A stretch of DNA of 64,000 nt from JALYGJ01 sp963781705 (lineage in GTDB: Bacteria; Chloroflexota; Limnocylindria; Limnocylindrales; CSP1-4). Made by a program: the position numbers and the translations under genes. The stretch's first letter is position 1; each line of letters begins with the position of its first letter. The notes below the pieces were generated by a model that saw only the letters and a program-made list of their open reading frames with translations, did not search any database and was not told the DNA's origin. Of the stretch, positions 34,136 through 43,311 are shown piece after piece. Location of the stretch: positions 1-64,000 of the forward strand of contig CAWAGP010000002.1 of NCBI GenBank assembly GCA_963781705.1, given 5' to 3'.

Positions 34136-34966
34136 ATGCCGCTGCGCAGTTATAAGCCAACCTCAGCCGGGCGCCGCCTCATGACCCGCTCGACGTTCGA
34201 GGAGATCACCACCGACAAGCCGCACAAGCCGCTGCTCGAACCGCAGCAGCGCATCAGCGGCCGCAACAACCAGGGTCGCATGACCGTCCGCCATCGCGGC
34301 GGCGGCGAGAAGCGCTTCTACCGGCGCATTGACTTCCGGCGCGACAAGTGGGACGTGCCGGCACGCCTGGCGACGATCGAGTACGACCCCAACCGCTCGG
34401 CGCGCATCGGCCTGCTGCACTACCTCGACGGCGAGAAGCGCTACATGCTCGTGCCCAACGGCCTGAACGTGGGCGACACAGTCGTCGCCGGGCAGCGCGC
34501 CGAGGCGCGCGTGGGCAACTCGCTGCCGTTGCGCGGCATCCCGCTCGGTACCACCATTCACAACATCGAGCTCGTGCCCGGGCGCGGTGGGCAGATGGTT
34601 CGCTCGGCGGGTACCTCGGCGCAACTGCTGGCCAAGGAAGGCGACTACGCTCAGGTGCGCATGCCGTCGGGCGAGGTTCGGCGTGTCGACCTGCGCTGCA
34701 TGGCGACTGTCGGCCAGGTCGGCAATCTCGACCACGAGAACCAGAACCTGGGCAAGGCGGGCCGCGCACGGCACATGGGCCAGCGGCCGGAAACCCGTGG
34801 CGTGGCGATGAACCCGCGCGACCATCCGCATGGTGGGGGCGAGGGCAAGTCGCCAACCGGAATGCCGCCAAAGACGCCGTGGGGCCAGCCGGCAATGGGC
34901 CATCGCACGCGGCGCAACAAGATCACCGGGCAGAACATCGTTCGCTCCCGGCACCGCAAGAGTTAG
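34136..34966 (+). CDS. rplB: 50S ribosomal protein L2
   Basis: 276 residues, essential for peptidyl-transferase assembly. Contains GRNNQGRMTVRHRGGG and the signature NPRDHPHGGGEG with the conserved histidine. Four bases after rplW. Confidence 0.97.
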   Translation: MPLRSYKPTSAGRRLMTRSTFEEITTDKPHKPLLEPQQRISGRNNQGRMTVRHRGGGEKRFYRRIDFRRDKWDVPARLATIEYDPNRSARIGLLHYLDGEKRYMLVPNGLNVGDTVVAGQRAEARVGNSLPLRGIPLGTTIHNIELVPGRGGQMVRSAGTSAQLLAKEGDYAQVRMPSGEVRRVDLRCMATVGQVGNLDHENQNLGKAGRARHMGQRPETRGVAMNPRDHPHGGGEGKSPTGMPPKTPWGQPAMGHRTRRNKITGQNIVRSRHRKS

Positions 34967-34984
34967 GCCGGGAGGAGGTAGCCA

Positions 34985-35269
34985 GTGTCCCGTTCACTCA
35001 AGAAAGGTCCGTTCGTCGAGGCGCGCCTGTTCGGGCGCGTCCAGCAGATGAACAAGAAGAACGAGAAGAAGGTCCTCAAGACGTGGTCGCGCGCAAGCGT
35101 CATCTTCCCCGACTTCGTGGGTCACACGATCGCTGTCTACAACGGCAAGAAGCACATCCCCGTCTACGTGACCGAGAACATGGTCGGGCACCGGCTGGGT
35201 GAGTTCAGTCCCACGCGCAGCTTCCGTGGGCATGGCAAGCACACCGAGCGCTCCTCGGCGCTCAAGTAG
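34985..35269 (+). CDS. rpsS: 30S ribosomal protein S19
   Basis: 94 residues (SRSLKKGPFVEARL...; VGHRLGEFSPTRSFRGH). GTG start with GGGAGGAGG upstream. Confidence 0.97.
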   Translation: MSRSLKKGPFVEARLFGRVQQMNKKNEKKVLKTWSRASVIFPDFVGHTIAVYNGKKHIPVYVTENMVGHRLGEFSPTRSFRGHGKHTERSSALK

Positions 35270-35281
35270 GTGACCGACGCG

Positions 35282-35620
35282 ATGAAAGTCAGGGCGACCG
35301 CCAGGTACCTCCGCCACTCGACGCGCAAGACGCGGCTGGTTACGCGCGCCATCATCGGTCTGCCCGTCACCCAGGCGGCGGCGATCCTGCGCCACATGCC
35401 GCAGGAAGCCGCGCGTGACGTGGCCAAGGTGCTCGCCAGCGCGACGGCTAATGCCGAGAACAACCATGACCTGGCCGTCGACGACCTGGTCGTCGTCGGG
35501 GCGACCGCCGACGAGGGGCCGACCATGAAGCGCTTCCGGCCGCGCGCCCAGGGCCGGGCATTCGCCATTCACAAGCCCATGACGCACATCACCGTCGTAG
35601 TCGAGAGCAAGGAGGCCTAG
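35282..35620 (+). CDS. rplV: 50S ribosomal protein L22
   Basis: 112 residues. I use the ATG (MKVRATARYLRHSTRKTRLV), which has AGGTGA nine bases upstream and matches the family N-terminus; a GTG at 35270, flush with the rpsS stop, has no ribosome-binding site. The tunnel hairpin is present (RFRPRAQGRAFAI). Confidence 0.94.
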   Translation: MKVRATARYLRHSTRKTRLVTRAIIGLPVTQAAAILRHMPQEAARDVAKVLASATANAENNHDLAVDDLVVVGATADEGPTMKRFRPRAQGRAFAIHKPMTHITVVVESKEA

Positions 35621-35623
35621 CGA

Positions 35624-36295
35624 ATGGGTCGCAAGGTTCACCCATACGGCTTCCGCCTTGGCACATCGCGGACGTGGAACGCCAAGTGGTATGCGGACAA
35701 GTCCTATACGGAGTTGCTGCGCGAAGACATCGTCATCCGCCAGTTGATCACCCGGCGGCTGGCCAACGCCAGCGTGAGCCTGGTCGACATCGAGCGTGGC
35801 ATCAACCATGTCACCGTCACCGTGCACACGGCCAAGCCGGGCATCGTCATCGGTAAGGGCGGCGCCAATGTAGAGGCGTTGCGACAGCAGATCGGGCGGC
35901 TGACGTCGGCCAAGGTCAAGCTGGAGATCAAGGAGATCCGCCAGCCCGAGCTCGACGCGGTTCTGGTGGCGAGCAATATCGCGCAGCAGCTGTCGCGCCG
36001 CATCGCCTTCCGCAAGGCCATCAAGCAGTCCATCCAGCGGACGATGAAGGCCGGCGCGAAGGGCGTGCGCATCGCCGTTTCGGGCCGACTCGGTGGCTCG
36101 GAGATGGCTCGCCGCGAGTGGGATAAGGAAGGACGCATTCCGCTCAACACGCTGCGCGCCGACATCAGCTACGGCCAGATCCACGCGCACACCACGTACG
36201 GACGCATCGGCGTCAAGGTCTGGATCTATCGCGGCGATGTCGTGCCCGAGCGGTTCGCTCCGCCGGAGCCGGCGGCCAGCGGGGCGGGGGCCTAG
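35624..36295 (+). CDS. rpsC: 30S ribosomal protein S3
   Basis: 223 residues with an N-terminal KH domain (IVIGKGGANVEALRQQIG) and a C-terminal domain (GVRIAVSGRLGGSEMAR) that contributes to mRNA entry. Three bases after rplV. Confidence 0.97.
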   Translation: MGRKVHPYGFRLGTSRTWNAKWYADKSYTELLREDIVIRQLITRRLANASVSLVDIERGINHVTVTVHTAKPGIVIGKGGANVEALRQQIGRLTSAKVKLEIKEIRQPELDAVLVASNIAQQLSRRIAFRKAIKQSIQRTMKAGAKGVRIAVSGRLGGSEMARREWDKEGRIPLNTLRADISYGQIHAHTTYGRIGVKVWIYRGDVVPERFAPPEPAASGAGA

Positions 36296-36297
36296 CC

Positions 36298-36729
36298 ATG
36301 TTGATGCCCAAGCGTGTCAAGCACCGACGTGTCCAGCGCGGTCGCATGTCCGGTCAGGCCAAGGGTGGCACCTCAATCGCCTTCGGCGACTTCGCGCTGA
36401 TGAGCGAGGAACCGGCGTGGATAACGGCCCGCCAGATCGAGGCTGCACGGCGCGCCATGACTCGCTACGTGAAGCGCGGCGGCAAGATCTGGATCCGCGT
36501 CTTCCCAGACAAGCCGGTCACCAAGAAGCCGGCCGAGGTGCGCATGGGCTCGGGCAAGGGCGCGCCCGACCACTGGGTAGCAGTGGTCAAGCCGGGCCGC
36601 ATCCTGTTCGAGATGGCCGGCGTGCCGGAGAGCGAAGCGGCCGAGGCGATGCGCCTGGCCGGCAACAAGCTGCCGGTTGACGTCAAGTTCCTGGTACGAG
36701 AGGGAGTGGTCGCCGATGGACATCGTTAA
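36298..36729 (+). CDS. rplP: 50S ribosomal protein L16
   Basis: 143 residues (PKRVKHRRVQRGRMSG; MGSGKGAPDHWVAVVKPGR). Two bases after rpsC; overlaps rpmC by 14 bases. Confidence 0.97.
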   Translation: MLMPKRVKHRRVQRGRMSGQAKGGTSIAFGDFALMSEEPAWITARQIEAARRAMTRYVKRGGKIWIRVFPDKPVTKKPAEVRMGSGKGAPDHWVAVVKPGRILFEMAGVPESEAAEAMRLAGNKLPVDVKFLVREGVVADGHR

Positions 36730-36979
36730 GGTGCGCGGGCTGACCGACCCCGAGCTGGCCGTCGAATTGACTACGCAGCGGCGCAACCTGTACGACTTGC
36801 GCTTCCAGCTCGCCACGCGCCAGTTGACCGACCACAGCCAGCTGACTCAGACCCGGCGCACGATCGCGCGCATCCTGACGGTCATGACCGAGCGCGGTCT
36901 CGATGGGCAGGCTGCCGCGCCGCAGCCGGCCAAGCCGGCTGCGGCCGTCGCGACGAGCGGCATAGGAGGGAAGAAGTGA
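36716..36979 (+). CDS. rpmC: 50S ribosomal protein L29
   Basis: 87 residues: the helical hairpin (LTDPELAVELTTQRRNLYDL; LTQTRRTIARILTVMTER) plus a C-terminal Ala/Pro-rich extension of about 20 residues. ATG inside the end of rplP with GAGAGGGAG upstream. Confidence 0.93.
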   Translation: MDIVKVRGLTDPELAVELTTQRRNLYDLRFQLATRQLTDHSQLTQTRRTIARILTVMTERGLDGQAAAPQPAKPAAAVATSGIGGKK

Positions 36980-37347
36980 CCGCGCAGCACAAGGAAAAGA
37001 TCGGCCGCGTGGTGTCGGACAAGATGGATAAGACGATCGTCGTGTCGGTCGAGCGCCTGTCGCGTCACCCGCTGTACAAGCGCGTCATGCGCCTGACAAC
37101 CAAGTTCAAGGCGCACGACGAGCGCAATGAAGCCAAGATCGGCGACACCGTGCGCATCGTGGAATCGCGGCCGTTGTCGGCAACCAAGCGCTGGCGCATG
37201 GTCGAGATCCTGCTGCGTGCCGGTGAGGGCGCGGGCGAGGCGGTCATCGGCGAGGAAGAGTCGACCAGCGTTGCCATCCACGGCGCCGCACATCCCGGCC
37301 GCGAGCGGGCGGCCGACGAGGCTGAACTGGAGGCGGCCAACCCGTGA
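36976..37347 (+). CDS. rpsQ: 30S ribosomal protein S17
   Basis: 123 residues, against about 85-90 typical. Core OB fold (GRVVSDKMDKTIVVSVER; GDTVRIVESRPLSATKRWR) followed by a ~40-residue Ala/Glu-rich tail. GTGA overlap with rpmC. Confidence 0.95.
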   Translation: MTAQHKEKIGRVVSDKMDKTIVVSVERLSRHPLYKRVMRLTTKFKAHDERNEAKIGDTVRIVESRPLSATKRWRMVEILLRAGEGAGEAVIGEEESTSVAIHGAAHPGRERAADEAELEAANP

Positions 37348-37712
37348 TCCAGCAGTACAGCCGGCTGAAGGTGGCCGACAACACCGGTGCGCGCGTGATC
37401 CAGTGCATCCGCATCATGGGCCGCTCGCAGAAGACGACCGCCGCCATCGGCGACGTGATCATCGCCAGCGTCAAGCAGGCGATTCCCAACGCTGCGGTCA
37501 AGAAGGGCGATGTTGTGCGCGCCGTGATCGTGCGCACCAGCAAGGAAATCGGCCGGCCCGACGGGTCGTACATCCGGTTCGACGAAAACGCCGCCGTGCT
37601 GATCAACAACCAGGGCAACCCGCGCGGAACGCGCATCTTCGGTCCGGTCGCGCGTGAGTTGCGCGACCGCAACTACATGAAGATCGTCTCGCTCGCACCG
37701 GAGGTGCTGTAG
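37344..37712 (+). CDS. rplN: 50S ribosomal protein L14
   Basis: 122 residues, highly conserved (IQQYSRLKVADNTGARVIQC; FDENAAVLINNQGNPRGTRI). GTGA overlap with rpsQ. Confidence 0.97.
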   Translation: MIQQYSRLKVADNTGARVIQCIRIMGRSQKTTAAIGDVIIASVKQAIPNAAVKKGDVVRAVIVRTSKEIGRPDGSYIRFDENAAVLINNQGNPRGTRIFGPVARELRDRNYMKIVSLAPEVL

Positions 37713-38174
37713 GTGCCCAAGTCTCGTGTCCTGCCCCGCTCGCCACGCGTGCCTGACGTGCGCACGGGCGACGAGGTGGTCGTGCTATCCGGCCGGGAGG
37801 CCGGCAAGCGCGGTACCGTCGAGCACGTCATCCGCAATCGCCAGGGCTACCGCAAAGTGGTCGGCAAGTACGGCTCCGACTGGCGGCTGGTCACTCCACT
37901 GTCCGACGTTGGCGTCGTCGTGGAAGGCCTCAACGTTGCCAAGCGGCACACCAAGCCGCGTCCAAAGGCATCCCGAACCACGGACCGCCAGCCGCGCATC
38001 CAGCAGGGCGGCATCCTCGAGATTCCACAACCGATTCCGGTCAGCAGGGTGATGCTCGTCTGCCCGCATTGCGCCCAGCCGACGCGCATCCGCCACGCCA
38101 TCGCGGCCGACGGCCGGTCAGTGCGCCTGTGCTCCAATTGCGGCCAGCCGGTCACCCGCGAGGTGCGCAAGTGA
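37713..38174 (+). CDS. rplX: 50S ribosomal protein L24 with zinc-ribbon-like C-terminus
   Basis: 153 residues, longer than the usual 100-115. The N-terminal KOW domain (VRTGDEVVVLSGREAGKRGT) is standard. The C-terminus has two CxxC pairs (C117/C120 and C140/C143) that could form a zinc ribbon. GTG start flush with the rplN stop; GTGA overlap with rplE. Confidence 0.93.
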   Translation: MPKSRVLPRSPRVPDVRTGDEVVVLSGREAGKRGTVEHVIRNRQGYRKVVGKYGSDWRLVTPLSDVGVVVEGLNVAKRHTKPRPKASRTTDRQPRIQQGGILEIPQPIPVSRVMLVCPHCAQPTRIRHAIAADGRSVRLCSNCGQPVTREVRK

Positions 38175-38983
38175 GCGCGGCCAAGGCGCGCGCGGCCGCC
38201 GCCGCCGCGGCGGACGTGCTCGCGCCCGCGGACGAATCTGCGGAGGCGGCCGTGGAGGAGACACAGCAGGTGGTCGAGAACAGCGCGGCGGAGCAGTCGG
38301 AGGAAGCGGCGCAGCCGGAGGCAACTGCCCAGCCCGAGGCTCAGGCTGAACCAGCGGTCGAGGATGAGCCAGCGCTCGAATCGCCTGCGACCCATGCCGC
38401 GCCGACGAAGAAGGCGGCCTCACCGAAGCCGGCCGAGGCGCCCGGCGACGGGCTGCATCGGCGCTATCTCGACGAGGTCGTGCCCGCACTGCGCAAGGAG
38501 TTCGGTTATGCCAACGGCATGCAGGTCCCGCGCCTGACCAAGATCGTCGTGAACATCGGCCTGGGTGAGGCGCTGACCAACGCCAAGGCACTCGATGCGG
38601 CGGTCGCCGACCTGGCCTCGATCAGCGGCCAGAAGCCGATCGTGACCCGCGCGCGACGCTCGATAGCCCAGTTCCGCGTCAGGACGGGCAACTCGATCGG
38701 CGCCAAGGTGACGCTGCGCGGCCAGCGCATGTGGGACTTCCTCGAGCGCCTGACGCGGCTGACCCTGCCGCGTATCCGCGACTTCCGGGGAGTTCCGACC
38801 AAGTCGTTCGATGGCCGCGGTAACTACTCGCTCGGGCTGCGCGAACAGCTTGCCTTCCCGGAGATCGACTACGACAAGATCGACCGACTGCGTGGTCTCG
38901 AGGTGAGCATCGTCACCACCGCGCGCACCGACGAAGAGTCCAAGCGGCTGCTCCAGCTGCTGGGCATGCCGTTCGCCTCGTAG
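38171..38983 (+). CDS. rplE: 50S ribosomal protein L5 with long N-terminal extension
   Basis: 270 residues; the normal L5 domain starts only at residue 95 (LHRRYLDEVVPALRKEFGY) and runs to the end (VPRLTKIVVNIGLGEAL; GRGNYSLGLREQLAFPEI). The first ~93 residues are Ala/Glu/Pro-rich and acidic. The GTG at 38171 overlaps the rplX stop as GTGA, the coupling pattern used throughout this operon, and there is no ATG closer to the domain, so the extension is probably real. L5 contacts 5S rRNA and the P-site tRNA. Confidence 0.9.
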   Translation: MSAAKARAAAAAAADVLAPADESAEAAVEETQQVVENSAAEQSEEAAQPEATAQPEAQAEPAVEDEPALESPATHAAPTKKAASPKPAEAPGDGLHRRYLDEVVPALRKEFGYANGMQVPRLTKIVVNIGLGEALTNAKALDAAVADLASISGQKPIVTRARRSIAQFRVRTGNSIGAKVTLRGQRMWDFLERLTRLTLPRIRDFRGVPTKSFDGRGNYSLGLREQLAFPEIDYDKIDRLRGLEVSIVTTARTDEESKRLLQLLGMPFAS

Positions 38984-39005
38984 GCGTGATGAGACAGGAG
39001 TAGGG

Positions 39006-39191
39006 ATGGCCAAGAAATCACTCATTGCCAAGCAGAAGCGCAAGCCGCGCTTCCCCGTCCAGGGCTACAACCGCTGCTTCGTGTGCGGGCGGCCGCGCGG
39101 CTATCTGCGCCGCTTCGGCCTGTGCCGTATCTGTTTCCGCGAGCGGGCGTTGCTGGGCGAGGTGCCTGGCGTGACCAAGTCGAGCTGGTGA
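39006..39191 (+). CDS. rpsN: 30S ribosomal protein S14, zinc type
   Basis: 61 residues with C24, C27, C40 and C43, the short zinc-binding (type Z) form. GACAGGAG precedes the ATG. Confidence 0.97.
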   Translation: MAKKSLIAKQKRKPRFPVQGYNRCFVCGRPRGYLRRFGLCRICFRERALLGEVPGVTKSSW

Positions 39192-39195
39192 GCCG

Positions 39196-39591
39196 ATGAA
39201 CGTTTCCGATCCGATCGCCGACATGCTCACGCGCCTGCGCAACGGCTCGCGCGCGCGCCATGCGGAGATCGTTGTGCCATCCTCGCGCACCAAGCTGGCG
39301 ATCGCCCAGATCCTGCGTGACGAGGGTTTCATCGAGGAAATCGAGCAGACCCATGAAGGTCCACGAGCGGTGCTGCACCTCAAGCTGAAGTACGTCGGCA
39401 AGGTGCCGGTGATCAGCGGATTGAAGCGCGTCAGCAAGCCCGGACTGCGCGTGTATGCGCCCAAGACTGAAATCCCGCGCGTGCTCGGCGGTCTGGGCCT
39501 GGTCATCGTCAGCACGAGCCAGGGCATCATGACCGGTGCCCGGGCGCGGCAGTCCCAACTCGGCGGGGAAGTCCTCGCCTACGTCTGGTAG
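39196..39591 (+). CDS. rpsH: 30S ribosomal protein S8
   Basis: 131 residues (DPIADMLTRLRNGSRARH; the C-terminal segment ISTSQGIMT appears as VSTSQGIMTGARAR). Represses spc operons in many bacteria. Four bases after rpsN. Confidence 0.97.
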   Translation: MNVSDPIADMLTRLRNGSRARHAEIVVPSSRTKLAIAQILRDEGFIEEIEQTHEGPRAVLHLKLKYVGKVPVISGLKRVSKPGLRVYAPKTEIPRVLGGLGLVIVSTSQGIMTGARARQSQLGGEVLAYVW

Positions 39592-39597
39592 GTCGTC

Positions 39598-40149
39598 ATG
39601 TCGCGTATCGGCAACCTCGCCATTCCCATCCCGTCCGAGGTGGACGTCGCCGTCGACGGCCGCCACGTGACCGTAACCGGCCCCAAGGGCAAGCTCGAGC
39701 GCGACGTTTCGCCGATCCTCAATATCGTCAAGGAGGATGGCGAGTTGCGCGTCGAGCGCGCTACGGAAGACAAGACCGCGCGTGAGCTGCACGGGCTCAC
39801 GCGGACGTTGCTGGCCAACATGGTCATCGGCGTGACCACGGGCTATCGCAAGGGCCTCGAGATCACCGGCGTCGGATACCGCGCGCAGCTGGTCGGCGAA
39901 AAGCTGCAGCTCAGCCTGGGCTACAGCCACCCGATCGAGATCGACCCGCCCGCCGGCATCAGTTTCGAGGTCGAGACGCCCGTGCGCCTGGCCGTACTGG
40001 GTATCGACAAGGAACTCGTCGGTCACATCGCGGCACGCATCCGCAGTACACGTAAGCCGGAGCCGTATAAGGGCAAAGGCGTCCGCTACGCGGGCGAACA
40101 GGTTCGCCGGAAGGCCGGCAAGGCGGGCAAGATCGGAGGCAAGAAGTGA
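39598..40149 (+). CDS. rplF: 50S ribosomal protein L6
   Basis: 183 residues, two related domains; signature around EPYKGKGVRYAGEQVRRKAGK. Six bases after rpsH. Confidence 0.97.
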   Translation: MSRIGNLAIPIPSEVDVAVDGRHVTVTGPKGKLERDVSPILNIVKEDGELRVERATEDKTARELHGLTRTLLANMVIGVTTGYRKGLEITGVGYRAQLVGEKLQLSLGYSHPIEIDPPAGISFEVETPVRLAVLGIDKELVGHIAARIRSTRKPEPYKGKGVRYAGEQVRRKAGKAGKIGGKK

Positions 40150-40508
40150 GCACCGCACCATCGCGCGGCGCGGCTCGCGCCAAACGCCACACCCGGTTGC
40201 GGCTCACGCTTGCGGGTACGCCCGAGCGGCCGCGCCTGGCGGTCTTCCGCAGCGTCAAGCAGATCTACGCCCAGGTCATCGATGATTCGGCCGGCCATAC
40301 GCTGGCCAGCGCCTCCTCGCTCGAGGAGGGCCTGCGCAAGTCTCGTGCGACCAAGTCCGAGCAGGCCAAAGTGGTCGGCCGGTTGCTCGCCGAACGCGCC
40401 CGCAAGGCGGGCGTCGACAAGGTTGTCTTCGACCGTGCCGGCTTCCGCTATCACGGCCGCGTGCGCGCGCTGGCCGACGCGGCGCGCGAAGCCGGTCTGG
40501 ACTTCTAG
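40146..40508 (+). CDS. rplR: 50S ribosomal protein L18
   Basis: 120 residues, 5S rRNA binding (PRLAVFRSVKQIYAQVIDD; VVFDRAGFRYHGRV). GTGA overlap with rplF. Confidence 0.97.
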   Translation: MSTAPSRGAARAKRHTRLRLTLAGTPERPRLAVFRSVKQIYAQVIDDSAGHTLASASSLEEGLRKSRATKSEQAKVVGRLLAERARKAGVDKVVFDRAGFRYHGRVRALADAAREAGLDF

Positions 40509-40520
40509 AGGAGAAACGCT

Positions 40521-41066
40521 TTGCCCAGAATCGATGCCAGCCGCCTGACGCTCGAGGAGCGCGTCGTACAGATCAACCGCGTGGCCAAGGTGGTCAAGGG
40601 CGGCCGTCGCTTCTCGTTCAGCGCGATCGTCGTTGTCGGCGACGGCGCCGGCCACGTTGGCGCCGGGCTGGGCAAGGCGGGCGAGGTGCCCGAGGCCATC
40701 CGCAAGGGAGTCGAGGACGCCAAGAAGCACCTGATCAAGGTGCCGCTGGTGGGCACGACGATCCCACACCAGGTCATCCAGGATTACGGTGCCAGCCGCG
40801 TGCTGCTCAAGCCCGCCTCGCAGGGGACCGGCGTAATCGCCGGCGGCTCGGTGCGCGCCGTGGTCGGGGCGGCGGGCATCCGTGACATCCTGAGCAAGTC
40901 GCTCGGCTCGACCAACCCGGTCAACGTCGTACGCGCCACGCTCGAGGCACTGCGCAGCTTACGCAGCGCCGAGGAGATCGCCGAGAGTCGCGGCAAGCCG
41001 ATCCGCGGCGCTGCCAAGCCGGCCGAAGCCAAGGCACCACAGGAGGCACCGACCAGTGCCCGGTAA
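40521..41066 (+). CDS. rpsE: 30S ribosomal protein S5
   Basis: 181 residues (VVKGGRRFSFSAIVVVGDG; GVRAVVEAAG-like stretch GSVRAVVGAAGIRD) with a short Ala/Pro/Glu tail. TTG start, supported by GAGGAGA six to eight bases upstream. Confidence 0.96.
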   Translation: MPRIDASRLTLEERVVQINRVAKVVKGGRRFSFSAIVVVGDGAGHVGAGLGKAGEVPEAIRKGVEDAKKHLIKVPLVGTTIPHQVIQDYGASRVLLKPASQGTGVIAGGSVRAVVGAAGIRDILSKSLGSTNPVNVVRATLEALRSLRSAEEIAESRGKPIRGAAKPAEAKAPQEAPTSAR

Positions 41067-41277
41067 GCTGCGCGTCACGCTGGTCAAGAGCCCGATCGGC
41101 CACACACGCGAGACGCGCGCTACCGTCAAGGCGTTAGGCCTGCATCGCATCGGCGAAACGGTCGACGTGGTCGACAATCCGCAGGTGCGCGGCATGGCGC
41201 GCGCCGTCAGATTCCTCGTCCGCACCGAAGAGGTCGGCGAGGCGACCGAGTCTGGGCAGGAGAAGAAGAAGTCGTGA
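41056..41277 (+). CDS. rpmD: 50S ribosomal protein L30
   Basis: 73 residues; core KLRVTLVKSPIGHTRETRA plus a charged tail. GTG start inside the end of rpsE, with AGGAGG nine bases upstream. Confidence 0.94.
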   Translation: MPGKLRVTLVKSPIGHTRETRATVKALGLHRIGETVDVVDNPQVRGMARAVRFLVRTEEVGEATESGQEKKKS

Positions 41278-41963
41278 AACTGCATGAACTTCGCCCCGCC
41301 GCCGGCGCGCGCCGCCCGCGCACGCGCGTCGGTCGTGGCATAGCCGCCGGCCAGGGCAAGACCGCGGGCCGCGGCACCAAGGGCCAGAAGGCGCGCGCCG
41401 GCGCCAGCATCCCGGCCTGGTTCGAGGGCGGCCAAACGCCGATCCACATTCGCGTGCCGAAGCTGCGCGGCTTCAAGAACCGGTTCAAGGTCGAATACGC
41501 CGTGGTCAACGTCGGCCAGATCGCCGACTATGCAACGACCGGCCGGTTCGGTGTCGAAACGCCGGCCAAGGGCGGTGCCAAGAAGGCCGCTGAGCCAGCC
41601 GTCCCGACGGTGAACGCTGACGTGCTCGCAGCGGCCGGGCTGATTCGCGGCGACGGCAAGCCGCTCAAGGTGCTCGGCAGTGGCGAGGTAAGCCTGAAGC
41701 TGTTCGTGGCGGCGGAAGCGTTCAGCGCGTCGGCCCGGCGAAAGATCGAAGAAGCGGGTGGCTTCGTCCAGGTCCTGGCGTCCGCACGGCCCAGCGAACC
41801 GGCCGAGCCAGACGCGCGACCGGCCGCTGACGCCGAGCCGGCCGAAGCTGTCGCGCCGGCTGAGGCTCCAGCTCCGGCCGAAGACGTGGCCCAACCGGCC
41901 GACGAGCCGGCGCCGGCCAAGCCTGCCCGAAAGCGCCCGCCAAAGTCCAAAGAACCGGCATAG
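41274..41963 (+). CDS. rplO: 50S ribosomal protein L15 with C-terminal extension
   Basis: 229 residues against about 150. The conserved part (LHELRPAAGARRPRTRVGRG; WFEGGQTPIHIRVPKLRGF) ends near residue 167, followed by about 60 residues rich in Ala, Pro and Glu ending in a basic KPARKRPPKSKEPA. GTGA overlap with rpmD. Confidence 0.94.
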   Translation: MKLHELRPAAGARRPRTRVGRGIAAGQGKTAGRGTKGQKARAGASIPAWFEGGQTPIHIRVPKLRGFKNRFKVEYAVVNVGQIADYATTGRFGVETPAKGGAKKAAEPAVPTVNADVLAAAGLIRGDGKPLKVLGSGEVSLKLFVAAEAFSASARRKIEEAGGFVQVLASARPSEPAEPDARPAADAEPAEAVAPAEAPAPAEDVAQPADEPAPAKPARKRPPKSKEPA

Positions 41964-42009
41964 TGTCGGTATCGGCTAGGTCAGACAGCGAGAGGGGCCG
42001 CTAACCACC

Positions 42010-43311
42010 GTGTTCGATGCGCTCGTAAACGCCTTCCGCGCGCCCGATATTCGGCGGCGCATCCTGTTCGTGCTGGCCATGCTGGTGGTGTACCGCCTGC
42101 TGGCCGTCGTGCCGGTGCCCGACATCAACCAGAGCGTGCTGACGAACCTCATCAATCAGCAGACCTTCCTGCAGCTGCTCGACCTCTTCTCGGGTGGTGG
42201 CCTGCGCTCGTTCTCGATCGTGGCTATGGGCGTCAACCCGTACATCAACGCCTCGATCATCATGCAGCTGATGACCGGCGTCGTGCCGCGCCTGACGGCG
42301 CTGTCGCGCGAGGGCGAGTACGGCCGGACAAAGATCAATCAGTACACCCGCTACCTGACCGTCCCGCTGGCGCTCCTCCAGGCCTACGGCTACCTCGCCA
42401 TCCTCGCCAACAGTGGCGCGGTCAACGAGTTCGACATCCTGAGCGTCTCGACGATCAGCCAGATGATCACGTTGGCCGCCGGCACCGTGCTCGCGATGTG
42501 GATCGGCGAACTGATCACCGAGCGCGGCATCGGCAACGGCATCAGCTTCCTGATCTTCGCCGGCATCGTGGCGCGCATTCCGCAGGGCCTGGCCTCGTTC
42601 ATGCAGGCGCCCGACATTCCCGCCGGCATCGCCTTCGTGATCCTGGCCCTCGTCGTCGTGGGCGTCATCGTCTACATCCAGGAGGGCCAGCGCCGGATTC
42701 CGATTCAGTACGCTTCGCGCGTGCGAGGTCGGCGCATGTATCAGGGCGGCGCGACGTTCCTGCCGCTGCGTGTCAACCAGGCGGGCGTCATTCCGATCAT
42801 CTTCGCGGTCAGCATCCTGCTCTTCCCGACCCAGATCGCGTCCTACTTCGCGACCCCGACCGGCGCCGACCCAGCGACAGCGACGATCATTAACCAGATC
42901 GCCGACGCCATCGTCGGCTTCCTCAATCCGCAGGGCATCCCATACATGGTTGGCTACTTCCTGCTGACCATGGGCTTCACCTACTTCTACACCGCATTCA
43001 CCTTCAAGCCCGACGAAACCGCCGACCAATTACGCAAGAACGGCGGCTTCATTCCGGGCATCCGGCCCGGTGCTCCAACGCGCGATTACCTGGCCAAGGT
43101 GGTGTTCCGGCTGAGCCTTGCGGGGGCCATTTTCCTGGCCATCGTCGCAGTGGCGCCGATCGCCGTCTCATCGCTGTTCAAGGGCGGCGTCGTCGGTGGC
43201 TTCGCCCTCGGCGGTACGGCCCTGCTGATCGTGGTGTCGGTGGTGGTCGAGACCATGAAGCAGATCGAGGCGCAACTCATGATGCGCAACTACGAGGGCT
43301 TCATTCGTTGA
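42010..43311 (+). CDS. secY: Preprotein translocase subunit SecY
   Basis: 433 residues with ten membrane helices, core of the SecYEG channel. Motifs: FSIVAMGVNPYINASIIMQL (plug/TM2 region) and QGGATFLPLRVNQAGVIPII. GTG start with GAGAGGGG somewhat far upstream. Placed after rplO as in spc operons generally. Confidence 0.97.
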   Translation: MFDALVNAFRAPDIRRRILFVLAMLVVYRLLAVVPVPDINQSVLTNLINQQTFLQLLDLFSGGGLRSFSIVAMGVNPYINASIIMQLMTGVVPRLTALSREGEYGRTKINQYTRYLTVPLALLQAYGYLAILANSGAVNEFDILSVSTISQMITLAAGTVLAMWIGELITERGIGNGISFLIFAGIVARIPQGLASFMQAPDIPAGIAFVILALVVVGVIVYIQEGQRRIPIQYASRVRGRRMYQGGATFLPLRVNQAGVIPIIFAVSILLFPTQIASYFATPTGADPATATIINQIADAIVGFLNPQGIPYMVGYFLLTMGFTYFYTAFTFKPDETADQLRKNGGFIPGIRPGAPTRDYLAKVVFRLSLAGAIFLAIVAVAPIAVSSLFKGGVVGGFALGGTALLIVVSVVVETMKQIEAQLMMRNYEGFIR

